A stretch of DNA of 25,417 bases from UBA1672 sp046542355 (GTDB lineage Bacteria > Pseudomonadota > Alphaproteobacteria > Micavibrionales > Micavibrionaceae), in NCBI GenBank assembly GCA_046542355.1, contig JBKHBN010000025.1:1-25417 (forward strand), read 5' to 3'. Positions 1 through 7,252 of this stretch are shown piece by piece. The first letter of the stretch is position 1. Every line of letters starts with the position of its first letter. Under the pieces are notes generated by a model. It saw only the letters and a program-made list of their open reading frames with translations, was not told where the DNA came from and searched no databases. A program made the translations under genes and the position numbers.

Positions 1-10
1 AAAATCCACC

Positions 11-325
11 TTAATTCCGCCGCATACCTGTCCAATCAAACAGGACCACATCAATCTTTGGAGCACCCCAGCTTGGGTATTCTTTCTTGATCCCCAAAAT
101 AGCGCGCTCAACCTGATAGGGAATATGATTGGCATGCCGGCATGGCCTGCGCGAGCGGTCGTTTAATCCCTCAAGCCCGCAGTCTTTGTAACGGTTATAA
201 ATCTTGTATCCAGTACGGCGCGTTATACCAAATTCCCGGCATAACGGCGCCATCTTCTTACCCTCAAGCAAGCGCGCTACAAATTTGATGCGTTCATCCA
301 TAATGCTACACTCCTTCCAAACCAT
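11..325 (-). pseudogene. Truncated IS481-family transposase (N-terminal fragment)
   Basis: The 104-residue reading frame matches the N-terminal helix-turn-helix part of IS481-type transposases: it has the typical DERIKFVARLLEGKKM start, a CREFGITRRTGYKIYNRY recognition helix, the DRSRRP linker and then SWGAPKI. In intact relatives SWGAPKI leads into the DDE integrase core. Here the frame departs right after it, and a stop follows 13 residues later (DVVLFDWTGMRRN). The catalytic DDE domain is therefore absent, and the protein cannot transpose by itself. The tail after SWGAPKI may be the right end of the element joined by an internal deletion, or unrelated flanking DNA; the window edge prevents a decision. 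The family call is confident from pattern memory, not a search. Confidence 0.8.
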
Positions 326-354
326 CTGAAATCCCCCTCAAATGATAAAAGTGT

Positions 355-404
355 ATACTATGTCTCCGGTATATTCTGGATACTATGTCTCGGGATGTTC
401 ACTC
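355..404 (-). repeat. Terminal region of the IS481-type element with a tandem motif
   Basis: Upstream of the transposase start lie two adjacent copies of the motif ATACTATGTCTC (355-366 and 380-391), 25 bases apart and followed by similar CGG/GGG and ATRTTC segments. This is seen directly. Repeated motifs at an element end are commonly transposase binding sites, so I read this as the left end of the IS481-type element, ending near 400-405. The exact outer boundary and any target-site duplication cannot be fixed without the matching right end. Confidence 0.5.
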
Positions 405-455
405 AGTCGTGTTAAGCTGTTTTTATAGGGCGGGGTTTTTGATAAAGGGCTCTTT

Positions 456-1892
456 ATGAGTATTCAAACAAAAATGGTAAAAGGTGCTTTTTGGCTGTTC
501 CTTGAAAAAGGAGCTCAACAAATTTCCTCTTTTGTTGTTTTCGCCGTAATTGTCAGATTAATCGGGCCTGAGGAATATGGGCTAGTTGCTTTGTGCGCTA
601 TTGTTTTATCATTGACCAATAACATTTCTCTTGGTCTGGTTGACTCGATTATCAGCATGAAGATCCGGGACGATGAGCGGTTGTCATCATTATTTTGGCT
701 GGTTTCAGGTATCGGAGCCTTTATGGGTATGGCAACGTTTTCTCTCTCCGATAGCTTTGCCTGGTTTTTTGGAGAAGAAAAACTTCTTCCTTTGCTGCAG
801 GTTTTTTCTATTATTCCGTTATTATTTGCACTGAGTGCGGTTCCAACAGCTTTAATAAAAGCAACGATGGATTTTAAGGCGTTTACTTTGCGTACGTTAG
901 TGGCTTCTCTGATTGGCGGGGCTGTCGGTTTGTATTTCGCTTTTTATGGCTGGGGAGCTTATGCCATAGCGTTTCAGCAGATTACAGCTGCTGGCATTGC
1001 TGTAATAGTTTTGTTTGGTTCAACGCCATGGAGACCGCGATTTGTTTTTAAGATAACAACATTAAAAGAGATGCTCCATCTGGGGGTGGGGCAGACGAGT
1101 TCATTGCTTCTTTCTTTTACTGAGCAACAAATGCCGCGCTTTATTCTGGGGTATTTCATAGATCCTGTAGCTGTAGGACATTATGCCTTTGTTCGCCGCA
1201 TAATCGGTGTCTTACAAGATGGTGTTATACAACCTGTTTTAGATGTTGTGTATCCGGCGATGTCAGAAATTATAGATAATGAGGAGGAAAAAAGACGAGT
1301 TATCAGCCAGTGTGTTTTTGTTCTCGGCCTTGTTGCCTTTCCTATGGTTGCGGGGTTGGTTCTGACCGCTCCGCTGTTTGTTCCCCTTCTTTTTGGTGAG
1401 AAGTGGGTGGAGGCTGCTCCATATTTGCAGTTTCTTGCTCCTGCTATGTTTTTTATTTCGTTTAATGTGTTTTTGATGAGTATATTGCGGGCGCATCGTC
1501 AGATTTTTGTGAGTGTATGGGTGCAGGCTTTTATTATTGTCTTTGCTACTTTCGGGTATCTGCTTTTTGTACCTTATGGCGTGCAAGCGGTCATAGTAGT
1601 TTTGGTTGTGTCTTCTTTTGCGGGTACAATAGCCTTATCAGTTGCCATGCAAAAAATTGTCAATGTTCCAATAGCGAGAGAAGCCTATATTTTGTTTTCA
1701 TCGTTAATGGCATCTATTACAATGGCCGGATTAGTCTTTCTGGTCGTTAACTCAGGCATCTTTTATGATAATTTTATTACCTTAATTGCGGGTATTACCA
1801 TAGGCATTACATCATATGCATTAATGTTAACGCTGCTGGAAAGAAAAAGACTTCAGAATATTTTATTGAGAATTAAGAGATCCAGGGCTTAA
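456..1892 (+). CDS. Wzx-type polysaccharide flippase (MOP superfamily, oligosaccharide flippase)
   Basis: A 478-residue polytopic membrane protein of the usual length for the PST/Wzx branch of the MOP exporter superfamily. The N-terminal region is diagnostic: KGAFWLFLEKG, then VRLIGPEEYGLVAL and a following conserved helix, a pattern shared by O-antigen and exopolysaccharide flippases. Hydrophobic segments run the whole length, as expected for 12-14 helices. Its role would be to flip undecaprenyl-diphosphate-linked repeat units across the inner membrane for polymerisation by a Wzy protein; a candidate polymerase lies next door on the other strand. The start is ATG 456 with AAAGGG six bases upstream. 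The 5' side abuts an IS481 end. The last codons overlap an antisense coding remnant, so the C-terminus may have been altered by recombination. Substrate is unknown. Confidence 0.85.
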   Translation: MSIQTKMVKGAFWLFLEKGAQQISSFVVFAVIVRLIGPEEYGLVALCAIVLSLTNNISLGLVDSIISMKIRDDERLSSLFWLVSGIGAFMGMATFSLSDSFAWFFGEEKLLPLLQVFSIIPLLFALSAVPTALIKATMDFKAFTLRTLVASLIGGAVGLYFAFYGWGAYAIAFQQITAAGIAVIVLFGSTPWRPRFVFKITTLKEMLHLGVGQTSSLLLSFTEQQMPRFILGYFIDPVAVGHYAFVRRIIGVLQDGVIQPVLDVVYPAMSEIIDNEEEKRRVISQCVFVLGLVAFPMVAGLVLTAPLFVPLLFGEKWVEAAPYLQFLAPAMFFISFNVFLMSILRAHRQIFVSVWVQAFIIVFATFGYLLFVPYGVQAVIVVLVVSSFAGTIALSVAMQKIVNVPIAREAYILFSSLMASITMAGLVFLVVNSGIFYDNFITLIAGITIGITSYALMLTLLERKRLQNILLRIKRSRA

Positions 1893-1974
1893 TGACCCAC
1901 GGCTCGCCGAACTTGAAATCCCATTCCTCAGGATGGAATACCCCGAGACCGCCTGCCGGGTAGAATGTATAGAC
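1873..1974 (-). pseudogene. C-terminal remnant of an unidentified gene
   Basis: On the minus strand, 33 codons without a start read as a protein-like peptide rich in aromatic residues and glycine (FYPAGGLGVFHPEEWDF, then FGEPW and IKPWIS) and end in TAA at 1873-1875. An in-frame TAG lies immediately upstream (1975-1977). The segment looks richer in G and C than the AT-rich genes around it. It overlaps the last 20 bases of the flippase gene. I read it as the tail of a gene otherwise deleted, its product unrecognised. The alternative is a chance open frame, which is less likely given its composition. Confidence 0.4.
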
Positions 1975-1998
1975 CTATAGTTTTGTATTGATGTATCA

Positions 1999-3453
1999 TT
2001 ATTTGATTAAATCCAATATTTGGTTTTTGCTTTTTAAGAGGTGCTTCTTATGATTGGAACCTAAATAAAATAAAATCCATGGAATAAGTCCTGCGATAGA
2101 AAAGCCTACAATGGCCGACATTGCAACGATAAGAGAACCTCGTAAGAAGATCAGGACCAGTCCTGTAGCGATTGAACGGAATAAGAAATTTGCAGATTTT
2201 GACGCATCTCTTGATATCTCAACTATTTTTGAAATTAGCGCCCAGTAAAGCAAACTAATAGCAATGACCCCAAGAAAGGAGAAAGCATAGTATCCTTCTG
2301 CCATTAATGGTGTTGAAAGATTGTTTGTTCCAACGGATCTGTGCTCAATCATTGTATCATATATAACATGTGATGTTTGAGGCGGCTTTTCTGGCCAGAA
2401 CCTTCTGGGAACAAAAAATAAAATTGCTCCTGCAATGTTAGAACCCCATGTTATACCATCCTCTCTTACGGTGAGCACGGTGTAACAGGCTATCTGGAAC
2501 GCATCATAATCCATGGCAAGAAGTGTTCTGTCCATTAATGTTTCTTCTTTATGGATAGCTACGGTACTTGGATTTTCTCTTCGGAAAGTATGAAAGAGCG
2601 GGGCGCTGATTATACCAATTATTAGGCAGGCTGCTAGTAAGTGAGTTTTTCTTCCTTTTGTCATATAGTCAATGAAAAAGAAAGCTACTCCTGCTAGATG
2701 ATATCGTGCGCTGCTCATTGGGTTATTCAGAATAAGAGCCAGTAAAAGAAGAAAGGAAAATAACATGAGCTTTCCCTTGCGCTGTTCTTCCCATGCCGAT
2801 CTTAAGCCGATAGTTGCACCATAAAAGGGAACAAGTTTTAACAATACAAGAGCAATTAAAGCAATTTCATGATTTCTAAAAATTTGCCCCATAGCGATTC
2901 CCATGCCTTCCCGGCTTGTGAAAAGCCCGTGTCTGAAAAGAAAGATGGCAAAAAGGGAGACTATCAAGGTCACCCAGAACAGGAGATAATAATTATGGTG
3001 AGTGTCAGGTTGTTTTGTTTCTTTTTCTGTTTTTTTTTCAAAATCAACAGGTAATTTCTGAATAAAAAATACGCCTGTTAATGTAAAAATGAGTATTGTT
3101 AGAACTGTAATGATTAAGATAAAATCCATCTTGAACACGGGGTCGAGATTGGCGCCAATCTGGGCTATTGGAGCCAAAGACATAAAGAGATAGCTAAATA
3201 AAAACGAGACAAAATGTATAGACGCATTACGTTTGATAGACACGATCATACCGTAAATAGAAAGACATCCATTTAAGAACAATAATAAGAATTCAATTGG
3301 AAAATCTTCTATTGTGTTTCTTGCAAAAAAGAGACAGGAAAACAGAAGAAATATTGTACAAACTCCGAACATATAGTTAAAAAACAAGGCAAAAATATTT
3401 TTCTTTTTGTCGCTTGGTTTGAGATTAAAATTTTGTGTTTGCAACAAAATCAT
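1999..3453 (-). CDS. Wzy-like polysaccharide (O-antigen type) polymerase
   Basis: A 484-residue integral membrane protein with about a dozen hydrophobic segments and a larger polar loop in the second half. That loop carries charged and aromatic residues (RRFWPEKPPQTSHVIYD, then a NNLSTPLMAEGYYAF stretch before the next helix). The pattern is typical of oligosaccharide repeat-unit polymerases, whose periplasmic loop joins units delivered by a Wzx flippase. Family members share little sequence, so the call rests on topology, loop signature and context. It is the last gene of a five-gene minus-strand operon, and its ATG overlaps the stop of the GH71-like gene by four bases (ATGA), implying translational coupling. 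An O-antigen ligase-like protein is the main alternative. AT-rich like its operon partners. Confidence 0.7.
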   Translation of the reverse strand: MILLQTQNFNLKPSDKKKNIFALFFNYMFGVCTIFLLFSCLFFARNTIEDFPIEFLLLFLNGCLSIYGMIVSIKRNASIHFVSFLFSYLFMSLAPIAQIGANLDPVFKMDFILIITVLTILIFTLTGVFFIQKLPVDFEKKTEKETKQPDTHHNYYLLFWVTLIVSLFAIFLFRHGLFTSREGMGIAMGQIFRNHEIALIALVLLKLVPFYGATIGLRSAWEEQRKGKLMLFSFLLLLALILNNPMSSARYHLAGVAFFFIDYMTKGRKTHLLAACLIIGIISAPLFHTFRRENPSTVAIHKEETLMDRTLLAMDYDAFQIACYTVLTVREDGITWGSNIAGAILFFVPRRFWPEKPPQTSHVIYDTMIEHRSVGTNNLSTPLMAEGYYAFSFLGVIAISLLYWALISKIVEISRDASKSANFLFRSIATGLVLIFLRGSLIVAMSAIVGFSIAGLIPWILFYLGSNHKKHLLKSKNQILDLIK

Positions 3454-4931
3454 GAATTGTTTTCCAGGTCATTGGTGAAGCATGTTTTGGTAGCAGAGGC
3501 GCTTCCGCTCCAATAAGTTAAATCAGCATATCCGCTCGGTGTGGTTTTTATTGTGTCGATCTTCGTGTTCCCTGAAAAAGATATCAGCGCATTTCCCTTT
3601 CTGATTAAAGAAAATTCCGGATATCCATTTTCTAGCGCAACTGTAAAAGATTGAACACCCTTATCAACATCTTTTGTGTATTCGTTGCTCCCAATTTTAA
3701 TTTTGAGCGTTGCAGGGTCTGTTAAAAAGCCTAAAAGCTCGATTTTATCATTACCACTTAAATGGGGATGTGATGATTTTGTTTTTTCACCAGCTTTTGG
3801 AGAAAGTGTGGAAATACTTTGTTTGCGGTAGAAATAATATAAAACATCATGCGTAATTTCTGGTTGATTGCCGGTTAAAAACCATGATGCATAATATCCT
3901 GTAAGATTATAAAATCCTGTGCCGGAAGAATTATAACGATCTGTATAAGGTGCGATTTGTGTTGTTTCGCTAAAGTCATTCCATGTTGTTAGCTGTACAC
4001 CATTTGCATCGCTTTGAATTATATCTTTCCACGTCTCTCTGTATGCAAAGCTGCCCTGAGACTCCCAAAAAATATAAGATTTGGGTCTGTAGCCTTGGGG
4101 GCTAATGCCTGCCAGATATAATTTATTATGTCGCATTGTTTGGTTGATGGCATCAATTTGGTGCTTTCCCATGTTTGGAAGAGGTGTTCCAAACGTTCCA
4201 ATACCTGCACTAATAGGCAAATACCGTTCGACATAATTTTGTTTTGCACTTAAGAATGTAAAGATAAAAGCAACGTTAAAACCTTCTCTTTTTAATTCTT
4301 TTTGAATAGTTTCCCACTTGTCGTAAGGAACAGCTTCAGATAAAAATGGGGCTATAACAAGTCTTCCATCTGGAAAATGATACACGCCTTTTTTGTGATA
4401 TGTCTTTTTGATGACTTGCTTTACTTTGTCAGTATTCCCTTTGAATGCTGACATATCTGGCATGAGCACGATTTTAAAACGTGGATCAATGTTTGAAGCA
4501 GCGGTAAGTATATTATCAAGATAACTCCCATCTTCCAGGTCTTCTAGTGACAAAATATTAAACGTAAAACCGTTTATACCGCGAGCGATAGCAAGCTCTA
4601 TTTCTTTTTTTAAGTTCTCAGCTTGATAATTTCCGGCTTTGGGTAGAACCCGAAGAGGTCGTGTGCGTAAGTATCCTCCATTATCACGCCATTTATTATT
4701 TTCTCCATAGGGATTTAAATACTGTTTTGTGTAATAATCCCACGCTGCCGGTCTGTTATCAATCGAAAGGGGTAGGCGGTTAAAGTAATGAGCCAAGACC
4801 ATTTTATTCGAGGAAAGGATTGTGTCCTTTGGGAGCATAGAAAATGGTAGGCACGCATCTTGGGCAAAGGCAGAACCGGGGAAATTCCACAAAGTAATAC
4901 TTAAGATGAAAAAGAAAAGGAGGCTCATCAT
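3450..4931 (-). CDS. Secreted GH71-like glycoside hydrolase (alpha-1,3-glucanase family)
   Basis: A 493-residue protein with a signal peptide (hydrophobic residues 2-20, likely cut after AFA near residue 23). The core looks like glycoside hydrolase family 71: VLAHYFNRLP near residues 45-54, then the helix-to-strand segment AIARGINGFTFNI (114-126), KIVLMPDM (153-160) with an Asp at a strand end, and VQLTTWNDFSETTQI (312-326), which resembles the family's TWNDYGESHYI motif. GH71 enzymes hydrolyse alpha-1,3-glucan. In this operon it more likely trims or modifies the exported polysaccharide in the periplasm or outside the cell. Residues after about 375 form a separate, probably beta-rich tail. 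It lies 40 bases downstream of a glycosyltransferase gene and overlaps the polymerase by four bases. Substrate is inferred only. Confidence 0.65.
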   Translation of the reverse strand: MMSLLFFFILSITLWNFPGSAFAQDACLPFSMLPKDTILSSNKMVLAHYFNRLPLSIDNRPAAWDYYTKQYLNPYGENNKWRDNGGYLRTRPLRVLPKAGNYQAENLKKEIELAIARGINGFTFNILSLEDLEDGSYLDNILTAASNIDPRFKIVLMPDMSAFKGNTDKVKQVIKKTYHKKGVYHFPDGRLVIAPFLSEAVPYDKWETIQKELKREGFNVAFIFTFLSAKQNYVERYLPISAGIGTFGTPLPNMGKHQIDAINQTMRHNKLYLAGISPQGYRPKSYIFWESQGSFAYRETWKDIIQSDANGVQLTTWNDFSETTQIAPYTDRYNSSGTGFYNLTGYYASWFLTGNQPEITHDVLYYFYRKQSISTLSPKAGEKTKSSHPHLSGNDKIELLGFLTDPATLKIKIGSNEYTKDVDKGVQSFTVALENGYPEFSLIRKGNALISFSGNTKIDTIKTTPSGYADLTYWSGSASATKTCFTNDLENNS

Positions 4932-4971
4932 TTATCAGTTTTTACAATATGGTTTGAAAGGCTTGGCAAGA

Positions 4972-6132
4972 TCATAACATAGAAAAAACCGTCTTAAAAC
5001 CCGTAATCATCTGCTCGGCGGCGGTTTCGGGCATGTAGTTTTTCATGTGATCTATGCATAGTTCCGCTGTTTTATTCGGGTTATTAAACTTGCTCAAAGC
5101 CAACAGCATTTTATCCGCAAGATCTTGCACGTTATAGGGGTCATGGACAAAGCCCGTTTTACCCTCGATTACCAGCTCCGGCACGCAACCACACAGATTA
5201 CTGACGACAACCGGACAACCGTAATGCAACACCTCGTTCACCACCAGACCCCAAGGCTCGCTTGTGCTGGGCAGGACGGAACAGCTTGCCTTTGCGTATT
5301 CATCATATAAATCTTGTCTGCTTTTGCTTCCCTTGAAAATATTATCAGGGTTTAACCCTAACTCAGTTGCTTTTTGTTTTAATTCTTCGAGGTGATGACC
5401 GCCTCCGATTATCACAAGCTCCGAAGACGGGTTCTGATTTTTTACAATCGAAAATGCTTCTAGTAAACGAAGAAGATTCTTTTCCGGCGACAAACGCCCG
5501 ACATATAAATAACGGGGGGAATTATTCAATTCCGAAATTTTCTTTGATCGTAATTGCAGGGCTTTGTGCGGGTCATAATCACTGGGCAATGCCGCGGCCT
5601 GGCATCTTTGGTGCCAGTTTTCCGGTTTAACTCCGAATGAAAGAGCATATTCTTTTGCTCGCTCGCCATATCCGAAAATTCCATCTGCCATGCCGAAAAT
5701 TATTTTTTTGGCAATGGCTTTTATTTTATTTTGTGGCTGATCATTAATCGTTGAATCGCAAAAAAGGATTAACTTTTTCCGTTTTAATTTAATCAGCAAA
5801 ATTTGAGCCCAAGTTTCCGGTTTTTCATATCCGGTCAAGACAAATAGATCCGCATCAGAACGCCATGTATGCCGGGTAATCGTACAAAAACGCTTTGCAA
5901 ACCCGATTTCATCAATCGAACCCTTAAACAACAATTTATAAGGATAAGTATGATAAGAGGTATCAACCGAACTTAGCCCTTTTCGGTCACCGCTGGTTTG
6001 TGCTATTTGAAAAAAACGCAGATCAAATTCATCGGGACTAGCCGTATTATATAAGGCAGAAAAGACCCCGCCTTTATATTTCGACCATAAAATATTATGC
6101 CAGATATCGATTTTTTTGGGTTTATTATCCAT
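4972..6132 (-). CDS. Family 4 glycosyltransferase (GT-B fold)
   Basis: A 386-residue cytoplasmic glycosyltransferase. The C-terminal nucleotide-sugar binding domain is clear: YVGRLSPEKN (210-219), IIGGG (241-245), and the E-x7-E motif EPWGLVVNE (292-300) followed by VLHYGCPVVVSN and a VPELVIEGKTGF segment. The N-terminal acceptor domain is divergent (starts KIDIWHNILWSKYKGGVFSAL), as is usual for GT4. It should transfer one sugar from a nucleotide donor to the growing lipid-linked repeat unit at the inner membrane. Its start codon overlaps the stop of the upstream glycosyltransferase by one base (TAATG), so the two are probably translationally coupled. Donor and linkage cannot be read from sequence. 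Confidence 0.85.
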   Translation of the reverse strand: MDNKPKKIDIWHNILWSKYKGGVFSALYNTASPDEFDLRFFQIAQTSGDRKGLSSVDTSYHTYPYKLLFKGSIDEIGFAKRFCTITRHTWRSDADLFVLTGYEKPETWAQILLIKLKRKKLILFCDSTINDQPQNKIKAIAKKIIFGMADGIFGYGERAKEYALSFGVKPENWHQRCQAAALPSDYDPHKALQLRSKKISELNNSPRYLYVGRLSPEKNLLRLLEAFSIVKNQNPSSELVIIGGGHHLEELKQKATELGLNPDNIFKGSKSRQDLYDEYAKASCSVLPSTSEPWGLVVNEVLHYGCPVVVSNLCGCVPELVIEGKTGFVHDPYNVQDLADKMLLALSKFNNPNKTAELCIDHMKNYMPETAAEQMITGFKTVFSML

Positions 6133-7238
6133 TAACTTCCAAACACCGTTAATTTTGTTGAAAAAATATTTTTTGCCGTTTCAAGTGCTTTGCTTTTGTC
6201 CCGAATAAAAGCTTTTTGTGAAGCTTGCTTCAAGTCATTAAGGGAATCTACATCGTTAATCATTTCCTTAAGTCTTGATAAGGCTTTGGCTGCGAAGTCT
6301 TCCGCATTATCAAAAACATCTCCGCAACTGCCGACTTTATCACGGATACAGCCCCTTTGATATGACAGAACCGGCACCCCGAACGAAAGACTTTCGGCTA
6401 TAACCGTGGGCTGTGCTTCGTTGGCATAACATGTGGGAAATAGAAACACATCTATGTCACGAAAGAATTGTGTTTTTTCCTCGTTATATACCGCTCCGCG
6501 ATAATCCAGTTTATCACCGAATTCCGATTTTGCTTGTTCAATGGTTTTGTGATCTTTATCTGAAACCGGTGGCCCTGCCAGTACTGCTTTGACATTAAGC
6601 TCGTTTTGAATCGCTTTGCGTAGCGTATCCAGAAAAATCGATAATCCTTTTTCTTCGTTTAAATTACTGAGTAATCCTATGGTTATTGTTTCGCTTGGCT
6701 TGAGTGTTTTAACGGTGGTTCCAGAATCTGCAACAAATGCACTATTGGAAATCACAATTGATTTTAGTTCTTTTTTGTAACGCTCTGCCAGCTGTTTTCC
6801 CATTAACGGACAAAGAAAAATATGAACGGTATTTTTACTCAATATTTTCAAAAACAGATCCATCAGTAAGCTGTAATTATCAATAAAATTAAAGTTATGA
6901 TAATGAATATAGATCGATAAGCCCGATATGCGTGCGGTTAATGAAATCAAAATCGTATAAATAAGCCCCATACGACTTTCACAGCCGATATATATCTTTT
7001 TAAAATTTCTTGCTCTAAGTGCGTAATTCGCAATAGCAACACAACCCTTAACAACAAGCCATAAACGCCTTAAATGATAAACTACACTCCCCCGTTTTGT
7101 ATGTGGCACGAGATCAATGATTTTAGTGTCATATTGCTTTGATAACAACTTTTCCATCTGCTGCGTAATATAGGAAAAACCGTGTACGGGCGGTGGAAAT
7201 TGTCCGGCAATGAGTATGCGCTTTGTGTCGGTTTCCAT
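6132..7238 (-). CDS. Family 4 glycosyltransferase (GT-B fold)
   Basis: A 368-residue glycosyltransferase. The N-terminal domain opens with RILIAGQFPPPVHGFS (7-22), a glycine-loop motif common in GT4 enzymes acting on lipid-linked acceptors. The C-terminal domain has GLLSNLNEEKGL (188-199), VLAGPP (219-224) and the E-x7-E motif EAQPTVIAE (274-282), followed by SLSFGVPVLSY. It should add a sugar to the repeat unit at the cytoplasmic face of the inner membrane. It starts 14 bases after the exosortase gene and overlaps the next glycosyltransferase by one base, so it is the second gene of the operon. No strong ribosome binding site precedes the ATG; coupling to upstream translation is likely. Specificity unknown. 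Confidence 0.85.
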   Translation of the reverse strand: METDTKRILIAGQFPPPVHGFSYITQQMEKLLSKQYDTKIIDLVPHTKRGSVVYHLRRLWLVVKGCVAIANYALRARNFKKIYIGCESRMGLIYTILISLTARISGLSIYIHYHNFNFIDNYSLLMDLFLKILSKNTVHIFLCPLMGKQLAERYKKELKSIVISNSAFVADSGTTVKTLKPSETITIGLLSNLNEEKGLSIFLDTLRKAIQNELNVKAVLAGPPVSDKDHKTIEQAKSEFGDKLDYRGAVYNEEKTQFFRDIDVFLFPTCYANEAQPTVIAESLSFGVPVLSYQRGCIRDKVGSCGDVFDNAEDFAAKALSRLKEMINDVDSLNDLKQASQKAFIRDKSKALETAKNIFSTKLTVFGS

Positions 7239-7252
7239 TTATGTTTTTTCGC

